Below are positions 26,514 through 34,833 of a stretch of 64,000 bases of DNA, piece by piece. The stretch covers positions 773,551-837,550 of the forward strand of contig NZ_CP013126.1 in NCBI RefSeq assembly GCF_001441165.1. Reading direction: 5' to 3'. This stretch comes from Acidipropionibacterium acidipropionici (GTDB lineage: Bacteria; Actinomycetota; Actinomycetes; Propionibacteriales; Propionibacteriaceae). Made by a program: the position numbers and the translations under genes. A model generated the notes under the pieces. It was given only the letters and a program-made list of their open reading frames with translations. It had not been told where the DNA came from and did no database searches. Each line of letters opens with the position of its first letter. Within the stretch, counting starts at the first letter, position 1.

Positions 26514-27326
26514 ATGGATGATGTGCGAGAAGAGACCGCGGCCCACGACCCCGGTCTCGTGCTGTTCAGCGGAGACGTGTCGACGGCCACCGAGTTCGCC
26601 GAGGCGACCCGCCTGTACCGGCACGCCTTCCACTACGACCTCCCCCATCTGTCGCTCAATGCGAACCTGCTGAGCGCCCTCGGCCGCAACGGCGGCTCGG
26701 CGATCGGGATCCGCCGCGACGCCCCCGACGGGCCGATGGTGGGATTCGCCTACGGGTTCTCCGCCCTGGACCCCGACACCCACGAGTCCTTCCACTACTC
26801 CCAGGCCGCCGTCGTGCACCCCGACCTCCAGGGCAAGGGCATCGGACGCCTGCTGAAGCTGCGCCAGGCCGAGGTCGCCCGCAGCTGGGGCGCCGGGCTG
26901 ATGCGCTGGGGCTACAACCCGCTGTTCGCCCGCAACGGCCACTTCAACCTCGACTCGCTGGGCGGCACCGGCCGCAAGTTCGTCATCGACTACTACGGAC
27001 GCCCCCACAGCGACCGGCTCCTCGTCGAGTGGGACCTCGACGCCGCCGGGGACCCCCACGCCGCCGAGCACGAGCGCCCGATCCCCGGATCCATCCGCGA
27101 CGCCGCCCCCGCCGTCGCGGTGCCCGACTCGCAGGGGGTGTGGATCCCGATCCCCTCGGGCCTGGTCGCCGACAATGTGGACGAGGCCGGGGCCCAGGAC
27201 GTCCGCGACACCCTGCGCCAGACGCTGCGCGAGGTGACGTCGCACGGCCTCGCACTGGTGTCGTGCCGTAGATTGGGCCCTGATATCTCCGTCTACCGGG
27301 CCGTGCCCGACCAGGAAGCCGCATGA
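26514..27326 (+). CDS. GNAT-family acyltransferase (COG3375-like; putative D-amino-acid N-succinyltransferase)
   Basis: The product is about 270 residues. The GNAT acyl-CoA site is visible in SQAAVVHPDLQGKGIGRLLK (about residues 98-117), followed by the family motif RWGYNPLFARNGHFNLDSLGG, split over two lines of the fold, characteristic of COG3375 proteins. I prefer ATG 26514, because TATGAT at 26492-26497 looks like a -10 box 17 bp upstream; GTG 26484 is the alternative. The stop overlaps the next start (ATGA). Homologues linked to enolase-superfamily racemases succinylate D-amino acids; this is contextual inference. Confidence 0.78.
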   Translation: MDDVREETAAHDPGLVLFSGDVSTATEFAEATRLYRHAFHYDLPHLSLNANLLSALGRNGGSAIGIRRDAPDGPMVGFAYGFSALDPDTHESFHYSQAAVVHPDLQGKGIGRLLKLRQAEVARSWGAGLMRWGYNPLFARNGHFNLDSLGGTGRKFVIDYYGRPHSDRLLVEWDLDAAGDPHAAEHERPIPGSIRDAAPAVAVPDSQGVWIPIPSGLVADNVDEAGAQDVRDTLRQTLREVTSHGLALVSCRRLGPDISVYRAVPDQEAA

Positions 27327-28075
27327 GCACACGCCATCCTGCCGGCCGTGACCTTGCCAGCCCCCGCGACCGGATCTCGCGGCTGCACCGCAATGTCACC
27401 GCCGAGGCCCTCCAGACCCGGCTCATGGAGGCCGAGCGGGCCTGCCTGGACCGCACCTTCGCCGCCCTGACGGCCTCGCGGGAGCTGCCCCACGCCGCGA
27501 GCCTCATCCTGGCCTCGCGCCGCAAGTTCATCGCCGGGGCCGGGAAGTCGGCGGCCTACGCGTCGCTGCTGCACACCGATCTGGCCCCGACGGTGCCCAA
27601 CGTCCAGCTCATCGACGGCGTCGGGCTGACAGCCTCCACCGTGCTCTCGGATGTGCGCAGCTCCGATGTGCTCGTCGCCTTCAGCCTGCGCCGCTACCGC
27701 ACCGAGACGGTGCGCCTGGGGCGGCTCTTCGCACGGGCCGGCGGCTCGCTGGTGGTGATCAGCGACACCACCGGCGCCCCGCTGGCCGGCTGCGCGACCT
27801 CCCTGGTGCTGGTCGACACCGACTCGGCCTCCTACGCCGACTCCCCCACCGCGATGGCCGCCGTCTGCCACCTGCTCAGCACCCTCACCACCGCCAGCGC
27901 CAAGGGGGCCAGACGCCGTCTGGACGCCCGTGACGAGGTCGCCGAGAGCCTGAAGATGTACTGGGACCAGTGCAGCGACGACCCCGGGCCCACGATCGTC
28001 AGCAAGAAGACCGACGGCCAGAAGACAGGCGACGCCCAGATGACCGATAGCGAGACAGGGGTGGCGGCGATATGA
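27323..28075 (+). CDS. SIS-domain protein (MurR/RpiR-like, lacking the HTH)
   Basis: This 250-residue protein has the phosphosugar-binding SIS fold of RpiR-type regulators: FIAGAGKSAAYASLLHTDLA, DVLVAFSLRRYRTETVRLG, and GGSLVVISDTTGAPLAGCA. The first ~70 residues correspond to the linker of MurR/RpiR proteins, with no recognisable helix-turn-helix, so it is either a stand-alone SIS protein or a truncated regulator. Coupled by 4-bp overlaps to the GNAT gene before and the racemase gene after. Role in the D-amino acid pathway is unclear. Confidence 0.7.
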   Translation: MSTRHPAGRDLASPRDRISRLHRNVTAEALQTRLMEAERACLDRTFAALTASRELPHAASLILASRRKFIAGAGKSAAYASLLHTDLAPTVPNVQLIDGVGLTASTVLSDVRSSDVLVAFSLRRYRTETVRLGRLFARAGGSLVVISDTTGAPLAGCATSLVLVDTDSASYADSPTAMAAVCHLLSTLTTASAKGARRRLDARDEVAESLKMYWDQCSDDPGPTIVSKKTDGQKTGDAQMTDSETGVAAI

Positions 28076-29199
28076 GGATCACACGGGCACGGCTGTTCGA
28101 GGTGCGGCTGCCGCTGGTGCACCGGTTCACCACCAGTTCGCACGCGAAGTCCTCCTTGGACCACATCCTCGTCGAGCTCACCGACGAGTCCGGGGCCACC
28201 GGGTGGGGAGAGATCGCCTCACCGGCCGGGCCGTTCTACTGCTCCGAGACCACCGGGACGGCCTGGCTCACCGCGATCGGATTCCTGCTGCCCGCGGTGC
28301 TGGACGCCGGGTGGGATCACCCCGAGCAGGTCGACCGGCTGTGGGCGCGGGTGCGGGGCCACGAATTCGCCAAGGCCGGAGTGGTCGGGGCGGCCTGGGA
28401 CCTCTGGACGCGGTCACAAGGGGTTCCGCTGGCGTCGGCGCTGGGCGGGACCCGCGAGAGGGTCCGAGCCGGGGTCTCGCTGGGCATCGAGGCGACCATC
28501 GACGAGCTGCTCGCCCAGGTGGAGCGGCAGGTCGAGGCCGGGTACCACCGCGTCAAGCTCAAGATCTCCCACGGATGGGACGTCGAACCCGTGGCGGCGG
28601 TGCGCTCGGCCTACCCGGATCTGGACCTCCACGTCGACGCCAACGGCGTCTACGAGTCCGATGACGAGACCATCGCCCACCTGGGCGAGCTAGACCGCTT
28701 CGGCCTCACCATGATCGAGCAGCCCTTCGCGCCCCGGAACCTGCTGGGGTCCGCTGGGCTACAGGCCCGGATCTCCACCGACGTGTGCCTGGACGAGTCG
28801 GTGGTCGACCTCCACGATCTGGAACTCATGATCGCGCTGAAGGCCGGGCGGGTGCTCAACATCAAGGTGTCGAGGATGGGCGGGCTCACCGTCGCCCGCG
28901 ACGCCCACGACCGGGCCATCGGGGAGGGGATCCCGGTGTGGTGCGGCGGGATGCACGAGTTCGGGATCGGACGGGCCGCCAATGTGGCGATCTCCTCACT
29001 GCCCGGATTCACCCTGCCCTCCGACGTCTCGGGATCCGACAAGTACTACTCCCGCGACGTCATCGCCCCGCCCGTCATCGCCCACGACGGCTGGGTGGAT
29101 GTGCCCGAGGCGCCGGGCCTCGGGCACGACGTCGACCTGGAGTGGATCGACGCCAACACGCTGCGCCGCTTCGACTCCGCTGAACCCTCGACCACCTGA
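28072..29199 (+). CDS. Enolase-superfamily N-succinylamino acid racemase / o-succinylbenzoate synthase
   Basis: This 375-residue protein has the muconate-lactonizing subgroup pattern: capping-domain start RARLFEVRLPLVHRF, first catalytic base pair in YHRVKLKISHGWD (KxK), metal ligands in LHVDANGVY (Asp), MIEQPF (Glu) and CLDESVVD (Asp/Glu), and the second catalytic Lys in LNIKVSRMGG. OSBS (menC) and N-succinylamino acid racemase share this sequence class. The company of a GNAT and an M20 deacylase rather than men genes favours the racemase. ATG overlaps the SIS stop. Confidence 0.85.
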   Translation: MRITRARLFEVRLPLVHRFTTSSHAKSSLDHILVELTDESGATGWGEIASPAGPFYCSETTGTAWLTAIGFLLPAVLDAGWDHPEQVDRLWARVRGHEFAKAGVVGAAWDLWTRSQGVPLASALGGTRERVRAGVSLGIEATIDELLAQVERQVEAGYHRVKLKISHGWDVEPVAAVRSAYPDLDLHVDANGVYESDDETIAHLGELDRFGLTMIEQPFAPRNLLGSAGLQARISTDVCLDESVVDLHDLELMIALKAGRVLNIKVSRMGGLTVARDAHDRAIGEGIPVWCGGMHEFGIGRAANVAISSLPGFTLPSDVSGSDKYYSRDVIAPPVIAHDGWVDVPEAPGLGHDVDLEWIDANTLRRFDSAEPSTT

Positions 29200-29211
29200 A
29201 TCGCAGGAGAC

Positions 29212-30147
29212 ATGACCGCATCCATGACGTCCACCACCGTGACCGGCGACGTGCCCGCCCTGGTATTCGTCGACGACCTCGCCGAGGGCTTCGGCGCCCC
29301 CGCCCGGCCCTTCCAAGGCACCAGCCCATTTCACAGAGCCGACCCGGCGTCCACCCCGATCGATGTCCTGGATCTGGGCATCACCCGTGGTGACGGCGTC
29401 TTCGAGACCGCCGGGGTGAACCACGGCCATCCGCAGGCCATCGACGCCCACCTGGCCCGGATGGCCCGCTCAGCCGCCCTGCTCGACCTGCCCGCACCGA
29501 GGATCGAGGTGTGGCGCCGTGCCGTCCAGGAGGCGATCGAGGCCTGGGGATCGGACGGTCACGGGGCCGCGAAGCTCATCTACACCCGCGGCATCGAGGG
29601 CACCGGGGTGCCCACCGGATGGGTGTACGTGTGGGCCGAGGAGCCCGAGGGGCCGATCGAGCGACGCGACGGCATCACAGTGGTGCTGCTGGACCGCGGC
29701 TACCGCAGCGACGTCGCGAAGACCTCGCCCTGGCTGTTGCAGGGGGCCAAGACGCTGTCCTATGCGCTGAACCAGGCGACCCTGCGCGAGGCCCAGAGGC
29801 GCGGCGCAGACGATGCCGTGTACACCAGCACCGACGGGTTCCTGCTGGAGGGGCCGCACGCCTCGCTGATCCTGCGATTCGGCGACGAGTTCATCACGCC
29901 TGGCACCGACCAGGGGATCCTCAAGGGCACCACCCAGGGAGACGCCTTCGGCTGGCTGGAGGGCCAGGGGTACGGCGTGGGGGCGCGGCAAGTGCGGGTC
30001 GAGGAGTTCGCCGCCGCCGACGCCGCCTGGCTGGTCTCCAGCGTGCGGTGCGCCGTGCCAATCACCCGGGTCGACGACCGTGAGATGGCGATCGATCGCC
30101 AGGTCACCGACGGGCTCAACGCCTTCCTTCTGGAGCGCGACTGCTGA
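29212..30147 (+). CDS. Class IV aminotransferase (aminodeoxychorismate lyase / D-amino acid transaminase-like)
   Basis: This 311-residue PLP enzyme starts behind CAGGAG, 13 bp after the racemase. Features are the N-terminal DLGITRGDGVFETAGV segment, PLP Lys in LLQGAKTLSYALNQATLREAQ, and the phosphate-binding region STDGFLLEGPHASLIL and TPGTDQGILKGTTQ. Fold type IV enzymes of this size include 4-amino-4-deoxychorismate lyase, branched-chain and D-amino acid aminotransferases. Operon context (D/L-amino acid interconversion) makes a D-amino acid transaminase attractive, but PabC is not excluded. Confidence 0.8.
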   Translation: MTASMTSTTVTGDVPALVFVDDLAEGFGAPARPFQGTSPFHRADPASTPIDVLDLGITRGDGVFETAGVNHGHPQAIDAHLARMARSAALLDLPAPRIEVWRRAVQEAIEAWGSDGHGAAKLIYTRGIEGTGVPTGWVYVWAEEPEGPIERRDGITVVLLDRGYRSDVAKTSPWLLQGAKTLSYALNQATLREAQRRGADDAVYTSTDGFLLEGPHASLILRFGDEFITPGTDQGILKGTTQGDAFGWLEGQGYGVGARQVRVEEFAAADAAWLVSSVRCAVPITRVDDREMAIDRQVTDGLNAFLLERDC

Positions 30148-30230
30148 GACGCGACATTTTCTCGCTCCAGAAGTCCCGGACCGGCTCCGGTAAGGCCAGG
30201 TTCCGGGTTCTGGAGCGAGAAAATGCGTCC
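30147..30230. terminator. Long perfect hairpin after the aminotransferase gene
   Basis: CATTTTCTCGCTCCAGAA (30155-30172) pairs perfectly with TTCTGGAGCGAGAAAATG (30208-30225), and outer bases GACG/CGTC extend the stem from the last base of the stop codon. No T-run. It probably ends the GNAT-SIS-racemase-aminotransferase transcript. Confidence 0.6.
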
Positions 30231-30264
30231 TACCGGGCGAGGTGGGCCGACGTAGTCTGCGAGC

Positions 30265-31113
30265 ATGGGCATCCTCACCGACACCTTCACCCTTTCCAAC
30301 AGCACTGAGATCCCGAAGGTCGGGTTCGGCACCTGGCAGGTGCCCGACGGCAAGGCCACCTATGACGCGGTGCGCACCGCCCTGGATGTGGGCTACCGGC
30401 ATATCGACACCGCCCACGGATACGGCAACGAGGCGAGTGTGGGCCGTGCGGTCCGCGATTCCGGGATCGCCCGCGAAGATCTGTTCATCACCTCGAAACT
30501 GCCCGCCGACGCCAAGACCCACGACCTCGCCGCGACCCGCCGCGACGAGTCCCTGACCAACCTCGACCTGGGCTGGATCGACCTCTACCTCGTCCACGCC
30601 CCGTGGCCCTGGGATCGGATCGCCACCCGCCATGATCAGGGCAATCTCGATGCCTGGCGCGCCCTGGAGGAGGGCTACGGAGACGGAACCCTCAAGGCGA
30701 TCGGCATCTCGAACTTCGACGTCCACGACATGGAGAATCTGCTGGCCCATGGCGACGTGGCACCGGTGGTCAATCAAATCCAGTACTACGTCGGCTTCAC
30801 CGAGCCGGTGATCACCTCCTTCGCCCACGACCACGGGATGCTGGTGGAGGCGTACTCGCCGCTGGCGACCGGAGACATGCTGGGGAATGCCGATGTGGCC
30901 GCCGTCGCCGAGGCGCACGGGGTGAGCGCCGCCCAGGTGGCCCTGCGGTTCTGCCTGCAGAACGGCATCCTGCCGCTGCCGAAGGCCGTCGGCCCCGAGC
31001 ACATCCGGGACAACGCCGAGCTGGACTTCGAACTCACCGCTGATGAGATGACAACCCTCAACGCCCTGGCCGACACCGCCCCGAGCCACTACCACAACCC
31101 CACTCAGGGCTGA
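30265..31113 (+). CDS. Aldo/keto reductase
   Basis: This 282-residue TIM-barrel reductase has the AKR signatures: IPKVGFGTWQVPDG, GYRHIDTAHGYGNEASVG with the catalytic Asp and Tyr, ITSKLP with the catalytic Lys, IDLYLVHAPWPW with the catalytic His, and the NADPH-binding C-terminal ILPLPKAVGPEHIRDNAELD. It resembles 2,5-diketo-D-gluconate reductase-type enzymes (AKR5). Substrate unknown. Monocistronic between two hairpins. Confidence 0.92.
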   Translation: MGILTDTFTLSNSTEIPKVGFGTWQVPDGKATYDAVRTALDVGYRHIDTAHGYGNEASVGRAVRDSGIAREDLFITSKLPADAKTHDLAATRRDESLTNLDLGWIDLYLVHAPWPWDRIATRHDQGNLDAWRALEEGYGDGTLKAIGISNFDVHDMENLLAHGDVAPVVNQIQYYVGFTEPVITSFAHDHGMLVEAYSPLATGDMLGNADVAAVAEAHGVSAAQVALRFCLQNGILPLPKAVGPEHIRDNAELDFELTADEMTTLNALADTAPSHYHNPTQG

Positions 31114-31119
31114 CGCCCC

Positions 31120-31193
31120 GCGCATTTTGCTAGCTGGAGCGCGGCCACCGCGACATTTCGCAGGAACCCGGCCCTCCAGCTAGCAAAATGCGC
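31120..31193. repeat. CTAGCTGGAG hairpin-family repeat, copy 2
   Basis: Left arm GCGCATTTTGCTAGCTGGAG (31120-31139) pairs with CTCCAGCTAGCAAAATGCGC (31174-31193), a 20-bp perfect stem starting 6 bp after the aldo/keto reductase stop. The inner part is unrelated to the other copies. Confidence 0.75.
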
Positions 31194-31241
31194 ACCTCCC
31201 AGGGCGGAGGTGACGAAAACTGGCCCCCCGAAACCCCTGAC

Positions 31242-31261
31242 ACAACATGGTTCCACGTTGT
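31242..31261. promoter_or_regulatory. LacI-type operator candidate upstream of the BNR glycosidase
   Basis: ACAACATGGTTCCACGTTGT is a 20-bp near-palindrome (ACAAC.TGG..CCA.GTTGT), 40 bp before the start codon. Its symmetry and CGTTGT end fit LacI-family operators; the cognate regulator is not identified. Confidence 0.4.
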
Positions 31262-31301
31262 ACCATCTGGGATCATCAGTGTTGATTGAAGGGGGAACTT
31301 C

Positions 31302-32528
31302 ATGTCTGTATCCAGATCCGTGCCACGCGCCCTGCTGGCTGTCGTGGCGGCCCTGGCGATGATGCTGGGGCTCATCACGGCGGCTCCGAGGGCCGCGGCG
31401 GCCGGCGCCGACGCGACGGCCACATCCACAGCAGCAGTGCCGGAGGGAGGGGCCGAGAACGGGACCCGGCTCATGGACGGCGCCGCACTCTATCCACGGG
31501 TGATCCGGCTCGCCCATTCCGGGCGGCCCAACGGGCGGATCATCGCCTCAGCCGTCACCTTCGCCGATGGCGCCGGAGTCGGGGCCGTCTTCCAGAGCAC
31601 CGACCGCGGCCGCAGCTTCCAGCGGATCGGCTCGATCACCGATCCGGGGGCGACCAAGGGCCTGTGCTGCTCCACCCTCTTCGAGCTGCCGCGCCGGGTG
31701 GGCAAGCTGCCCGCCGGCACCCTGCTGTGGTCGGCGTCGGTCGGCCAGGACGCCGGCGACTCCCGCCGGATGACCCTGTCGCTGTGGGCCAGCCGGGACC
31801 ACGGCCGCACCTGGAGCAAGCTGGCCCAGGTGGCCGTCTCGCCGAATTTCGGCGGGCTGTGGGAACCCGAGCTCACTGTGTCGAGGGACGGCCGTCTGGT
31901 GCTCTTCGTCTCCGACGAGAGCCAGCAGCCCACCCACAGTCAGGTGCTGGCCGCCACCACCTCCCGTGACGGGGTGCACTGGGGGACGCTGTCCAATGTG
32001 GTGGCCGCCGACGACCCGGAGCTGCGCCCCGGCATGCCGGTGGTGAGACGCGCGCCGAACGGCACGTATCTGATGAGCTACGAGATCTGCGGGGGCACCC
32101 AGGAGTGCCGCCAGTTCCTGCGCCGCTCGGCTGACGGCGTCCACTGGGGCGACCCGTCGGCCCTCGGCAGCCCGCTTACCACCGCGAACGGTCAGTACTT
32201 CGAGCACGCGCCGACGATCAGCTGGTACCCCGACGGCACGCCTGGCGGCAGGTGGCTCACCGTCGGCCAGATGCTCTACGGATCCGACGGCCAGGTCGCG
32301 AAGGGTTCGGGGGCCACGGTCCTCACCAATCGCACCGGCGGCTATGGCACTTGGCGTGCGGCGGCGTCACCTGTGCGGATCAACAACCCGTACAACAACT
32401 ACTGCCCGAACTACTCGTCGTCGCTGCTGCCCATGCCCGAGCGCGGGGCGCTGCTGGAGATGGCCACCGGGTACGACTCGTCGGGCACCTGCACGACGTA
32501 CTTCGCGACCGGGAGGCTGCCGCGCTGA
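31302..32528 (+). CDS. Secreted BNR/Asp-box glycosidase (sialidase or exo-arabinanase-like)
   Basis: ATG 31302 follows GAAGGGGG. The 408-residue protein has a Sec signal (VPRALLAVVAALAMMLGLITAAPRAAAA) and a six-bladed-propeller sequence with Asp-boxes STDRGRSFQRI, SRDHGRTWSKL and SADGVHWGDP. The cysteine pairs (GLCCSTLF, CGGTQEC, NYCPN) suggest disulfides of an exported enzyme. This pattern fits the sialidase/GH93-like superfamily; the sugar cleaved is not readable. Its stop codon abuts the convergent uxuA stop. Confidence 0.78.
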   Translation: MSVSRSVPRALLAVVAALAMMLGLITAAPRAAAAGADATATSTAAVPEGGAENGTRLMDGAALYPRVIRLAHSGRPNGRIIASAVTFADGAGVGAVFQSTDRGRSFQRIGSITDPGATKGLCCSTLFELPRRVGKLPAGTLLWSASVGQDAGDSRRMTLSLWASRDHGRTWSKLAQVAVSPNFGGLWEPELTVSRDGRLVLFVSDESQQPTHSQVLAATTSRDGVHWGTLSNVVAADDPELRPGMPVVRRAPNGTYLMSYEICGGTQECRQFLRRSADGVHWGDPSALGSPLTTANGQYFEHAPTISWYPDGTPGGRWLTVGQMLYGSDGQVAKGSGATVLTNRTGGYGTWRAAASPVRINNPYNNYCPNYSSSLLPMPERGALLEMATGYDSSGTCTTYFATGRLPR

Positions 32529-33428
32529 TCAGCGGGTCGCCTTGTCGATGGCCTCCCACAGCCCGTTGAGGTAGGTGATCCCCAGCGCCCGGTCGTAGAG
32601 CGGGTAGCCGGGCCGGCCGGTCTCTCCCCAGATCATCCGGCCGTGGTCGGGCCGGATGTAGGCATCGGGGGCGTGGTCGTGGATGGCGCGCATGATGGCG
32701 TACATGTCCAGGGAGCCGTCCGCCGACAGGTGGGCGGCCTCCTGGAAGTGACGGTGCCCCAGGTGGCGGACGTTGCGGCAGTGGGCGGCGGCCACCCGCC
32801 CCTTGTCGCCGAACCGGGTGAGGATCGCCGGGACGTCGTTGGCGGGGTCGGATCCCAGCGATCCGGTGCACACGCACAGGGAGTTCGCGGGGCTGTCGAC
32901 CATCTCGACGATGGCGTCCAGATCCTCCATGGAGTGGCAGACCCGCGGCAGCCCGAACAGCGGCCAGGCCGGGTCGTCTGGATGGACGGCCAGCCGGATC
33001 CCGACCCTCTCGGCGGTCGGCACGACGCCGCGCAGGAAGTAGGCGTAGTTCTCCCGCATCGCCTCCACGTCGATGGTGGAGTAGGCCTCCATCACCTCGT
33101 CGAGCTGAGCCAGCCGCTCCGGCTCCCAGCCCGGCAGGCTGAACTGCGAGTTCTCCAGGGTGCGGCAGTAGTTGGCGATGTAGGTGTCGCGGGTGTCTCG
33201 ACCGAGTTTGATGTCCTCGTGGACGTTGACCGACTCGATCACCTCGCACTCCAGGCCGGCGGCGTGCACCTCGTCGACGTAGGCAGCGATGTCATCCTGC
33301 GGCCACACCTGGCCGGCGGGGAAGCGGTCCATCGCGCCCATGATCCCGGTGACGCCGGGGATCTGGCGGATGTACTGCAGCGGGATCGGGTCGTCATCGG
33401 ATCCGTACCAGCGGAAGGTCATTTTCAT
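32529..33428 (-). CDS. uxuA: Mannonate dehydratase with large in-frame internal deletion
   Basis: The 299-residue frame matches UxuA at both ends: [32 protein letters not shown], then [17 protein letters not shown] (His), [15 protein letters not shown] (Cys), [11 protein letters not shown] (His) and [12 protein letters not shown] (Asp), the metal/active-site residues. Normal UxuA has about 355-395 residues. Between YCRTLEN and [11 protein letters not shown] some 57 residues are missing, including the conserved CYNFMPVFDW barrel strand (junction near 33148-33154). The enzyme would dehydrate D-mannonate to 2-keto-3-deoxygluconate; with a barrel strand lost it is probably inactive. ATG overlaps the uxuB stop. 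Confidence 0.85.
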   Translation of the reverse strand: MKMTFRWYGSDDDPIPLQYIRQIPGVTGIMGAMDRFPAGQVWPQDDIAAYVDEVHAAGLECEVIESVNVHEDIKLGRDTRDTYIANYCRTLENSQFSLPGWEPERLAQLDEVMEAYSTIDVEAMRENYAYFLRGVVPTAERVGIRLAVHPDDPAWPLFGLPRVCHSMEDLDAIVEMVDSPANSLCVCTGSLGSDPANDVPAILTRFGDKGRVAAAHCRNVRHLGHRHFQEAAHLSADGSLDMYAIMRAIHDHAPDAYIRPDHGRMIWGETGRPGYPLYDRALGITYLNGLWEAIDKATR

Positions 33429-34833
33429 CGCGTTGCGTCCTCACTCGTCTGTGAATGCTCAAGCTCGCCGATCATGGCCTCCACAAGGCCGATCAGTTCG
33501 GAATCGTCGGCCAGTGAGGGCGCCAGGAAGGCGACGACCCGGCGTGCCGCCTCGGCGTCGGAGCCGTCGGCCAGGCCCTGGATGGCGCGCGCCCCGGCGT
33601 CGCGCACGGGAGTGCTGCGGCCGCGCAGATGCAGCGTCCAGGCGGCGATCCCCAGCGCCGCGACGCGTGGGAGGCGGCCCTGGGAGCGCTCCAGTTCCAG
33701 GACCGGGACGATCCGCTGGGGCAGTTTCGCCGATCCGTCGGAGGCGATCTGGGCCAGCAGGTGGCGGATGTTGGGGTTCTCGAAACGTTCGGTGAGCGCC
33801 CGGCAGTAGTCCTCGGCCGGGATGCTCAGGTGGGGTGCGGCGGTGGCCCACCAGTCGTCCACGGCCTGACGGCAGTGCGGTTCGGCCATGGCCTCGGCGA
33901 CCGTCTCACAGCCCTGCAGCGGGCCGAGGTAGGCCAGCAGGGAGTGGGCGCCATTGAGCAGCCACAGTTTGCGCTGTTCGAAGGGGGCGACGTCGTCGAC
34001 GATCTGCACGCCGGCCTTCTCCCATGCGGGCCGGCCGGAGGGAAACGCCCCGGACACGACCCATTCGGCAAAGGGTTCGGTGGGCACCGGCGCGGCGTCC
34101 AGGTATCCGCATCCGTCGCGCACCGCGTCGACGTCGGCGTCGGTGGTGGCGGGGGTGATCCGGTCGACCATGGACGTCGCCCAGGTCACATGGGCCGGGT
34201 CCTGCGCCCATGCGGCGAGGTCGGGGTCGAGCGCGGCGGCGAACTCGGTGACGACGGTGCGGAAGGCGACGCCGTTCTCGGCCAGGTTGTCACAGGGCAG
34301 GATGGTGATCGGCCCGGCGCCGGAGGCCCGGCGGGCCGCCAGCCCGGAGGTCACCCGGCCCGGGACCGTCAGCGGGACGGCGTCCGGATCGGACCGCAGC
34401 GCGGCGATGTCGGCGCGGACGGCGTCGTTCATCTCGAGGTGGCCCTGCCCTTCGCGCTGGTAGCCGGACTCGGTGACCGTCGACGTCATGATCGCCACCT
34501 GCGGATCGGCGAGGTAGCGGCGGAAGGCGTCGTGCTCGGAACCGGCGTGGACCGCCGACAGGGAGCTGATCACTGCGAACCGGTCGCCCTCGGCGCCTCG
34601 GGTGATCAGCGTGTAGACGCCGTCCTGGCCGGCCAATGCGTCGACGACCCGGCTGCGACGGCCGGGCCCGGAGTGGCCGGAGAACGCGGCGATGCCCCAG
34701 GAGTCGTGGTCGGGGGCCTGCTCGGTGTACCAGGCCTGATGGGCGCGCGTGAAATTGCCCAGCCCGAGGTGGACGATGCGCACCGGGGCGGCGGGGCGGC
34801 CGTGATCGGCCCTGGTGAGGGGGCGATGGTCAC
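33425..34833 (-). CDS. uxuB: D-fructuronate reductase / mannitol dehydrogenase family, likely 5' frameshift
   Basis: The protein is a long-chain polyol dehydrogenase: [20 protein letters not shown] (NAD site), [21 protein letters not shown], and the catalytic [16 protein letters not shown] (Lys, Asn, His). It reduces D-fructuronate to D-mannonate. The expected start is GTG 34833, overlapping the uxaC stop as GTGA, but that frame fails after five codons. One more C in the C5 run at 34819-34823 would join it to [19 protein letters not shown]. As it stands, translation would need GTG 34897 inside uxaC or GTG 34784. The rest of the gene is intact to 33425. Confidence 0.8.

Noticed and set aside
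28072-29199. Assignment as menC of menaquinone synthesis
   Set aside because: Not excluded by sequence, but no men genes are nearby, while GNAT and M20 partners match the racemase pathway.
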